Assembly: GCA_903970305.1 (NCBI GenBank)
Contig: CAJCID010000008.1
Coordinates: 1 to 64,000, forward strand
Reading direction: 5' to 3'
Length of the DNA: 64,000 nt
From: Rhodospirillales bacterium
Lineage (GTDB): Bacteria; Pseudomonadota; Gammaproteobacteria; Burkholderiales; Burkholderiaceae_D
Part shown: positions 63,674 to 64,000 of the stretch, one piece after another
How positions within the stretch are numbered: position 1 is the stretch's first letter
Layout of the letters: each line of letters starts with the position of its first letter
Made by a program: the position numbers and the translations under genes
Notes under the pieces: generated by a model
The model's database searches: none
Told to the model about the DNA's origin: nothing
Seen by the model: the letters and a program-made list of their open reading frames with translations, nothing else

Positions 63674-64000
63674 TCAGAGCGTTCGGTGCTTCAAGGCGGG
63701 CAGATCGGAGCGTACGGTTTGCAAGTAGATGGGGTCGATCTGCCCAAGAACGACCCCTTCGCCTTCAGGCAGGCAGGACTGTATCTCGCCCCAGGGATCG
63801 ATCAGCATACTGTGGCCCCAGGTCCGGCGTCCCGTGGGGTGGACCCCGCCTTGCGCTGCGGCTAAGACATAGCACTGGTTTTCGATGGCGCGCGCTCGCA
63901 GGAGCACCTCCCAGTGGGCTTTGCCGGTCACAAAAGTAAATGCCGAGGGCACGACAACCAGATCGACCGTGCCCAGCGCTCGGTAGAGCTCAGGGAAGCG
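63674..64000 (-). CDS. Carbon-nitrogen hydrolase (nitrilase superfamily), 3' part
   Basis: Only the last 108 residues are in the window. They start with RFPELYRALG, the segment that normally follows the catalytic Cys in CYDxRFPELY, so the catalytic residue lies just outside the window edge. VVPSAFTFVTGKAHWEVLLRARAIE, AAAQGGVHPTGRRTWGHSMLIDPWGEI and the end SDLPALKHRTL fit the omega-amidase/NIT-like branch. It is upstream of tldD on the same strand. The substrate cannot be named from this part. Confidence 0.85.
   Translation of the reverse strand, partial: RFPELYRALGTVDLVVVPSAFTFVTGKAHWEVLLRARAIENQCYVLAAAQGGVHPTGRRTWGHSMLIDPWGEIQSCLPEGEGVVLGQIDPIYLQTVRSDLPALKHRTL

Overview
The window is a compact, GC-rich chromosomal segment of a Betaproteobacterium, most likely of the order Burkholderiales. 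The evidence is gene order: pepA next to holC and a DUF2486 gene, purB divergent from a GST gene, mnmA next to a NudJ-type Nudix gene, lrgBA next to glcFED, and aroG near a PduO-type cobalamin adenosyltransferase and tldD. No insertion sequence, phage gene, CRISPR array, rRNA or tRNA was seen. Many genes are coupled by ATGA or GTGA overlaps, and several convergent pairs overlap at their 3' ends.

Layout. (1) 1-12447 is a biosynthetic cluster of the aryl-polyene (APE)/flexirubin-like type. Thirteen minus-strand genes run from the acyl carrier protein (12385) to the ketoreductase (947), and a convergent plus-strand pair (truncated acyltransferase and GT2 glycosyltransferase) meets them. The ACP carries the chain, the AMP ligase primes it, ketosynthase plus chain-length-factor-like partner, ketoreductase and two hotdog dehydratases extend it, and the acyltransferases, LolA-like carrier and MMPL pump are the likely route to the outer membrane. 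A NodB deacetylase and an alpha/beta hydrolase sit inside the operon. (2) 12586-17670 holds a DUF1223 protein, a gamma-glutamyltransferase, a RutE-type nitroreductase, a GNAT and a class III CoA-transferase with a repeated N-terminus. (3) 17725-21878 is a glycerol-phosphate locus (ugpB, ugpQ, glpK) without the ABC permease or ATPase genes. (4) 22022-31847 carries alaS, a GNAT, a small lipoprotein, a Nudix, tusA, an NTF2-like protein, valS, a LuxR-type regulator and tag. (5) 31853-43477 has DUF2486, holC, pepA, lptFG, a CbiX-like protein, cytochrome c', purB, a GST, a glutamate-synthase-domain protein, mnmA and nudJ. (6) 43659-50164 has the three-subunit transhydrogenase, an acyl-CoA ligase and a PYROXD2-like oxidoreductase. 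(7) 50309-56875 is lrgBA-glcFED plus a second FAD-linked 2-hydroxyacid dehydrogenase. (8) 57010-64000 has MAPEG, OsmC, a candidate 31-codon gene, a DUF922 protein, cobalamin adenosyltransferase, aroG with an attenuator, an unrecognised gene, tldD and a truncated carbon-nitrogen hydrolase.

The clearest undescribed-looking element is the aroG leader (60850-61030). It has a promoter, a 26-residue leader peptide with seven Phe/Tyr codons in eight positions, a rho-independent terminator, and an 8-nt segment at the end of the leader ORF that can pair with the terminator's first arm. It therefore reads as a complete transcription attenuator for DAHP synthase. Other points of interest are the APE operon with embedded NodB and hydrolase genes, the LrgAB-glycolate oxidase linkage, the ugpB-ugpQ pair without a permease, a 12-bp coding minisatellite in the CoA-transferase, and two very short candidate genes or transcripts.
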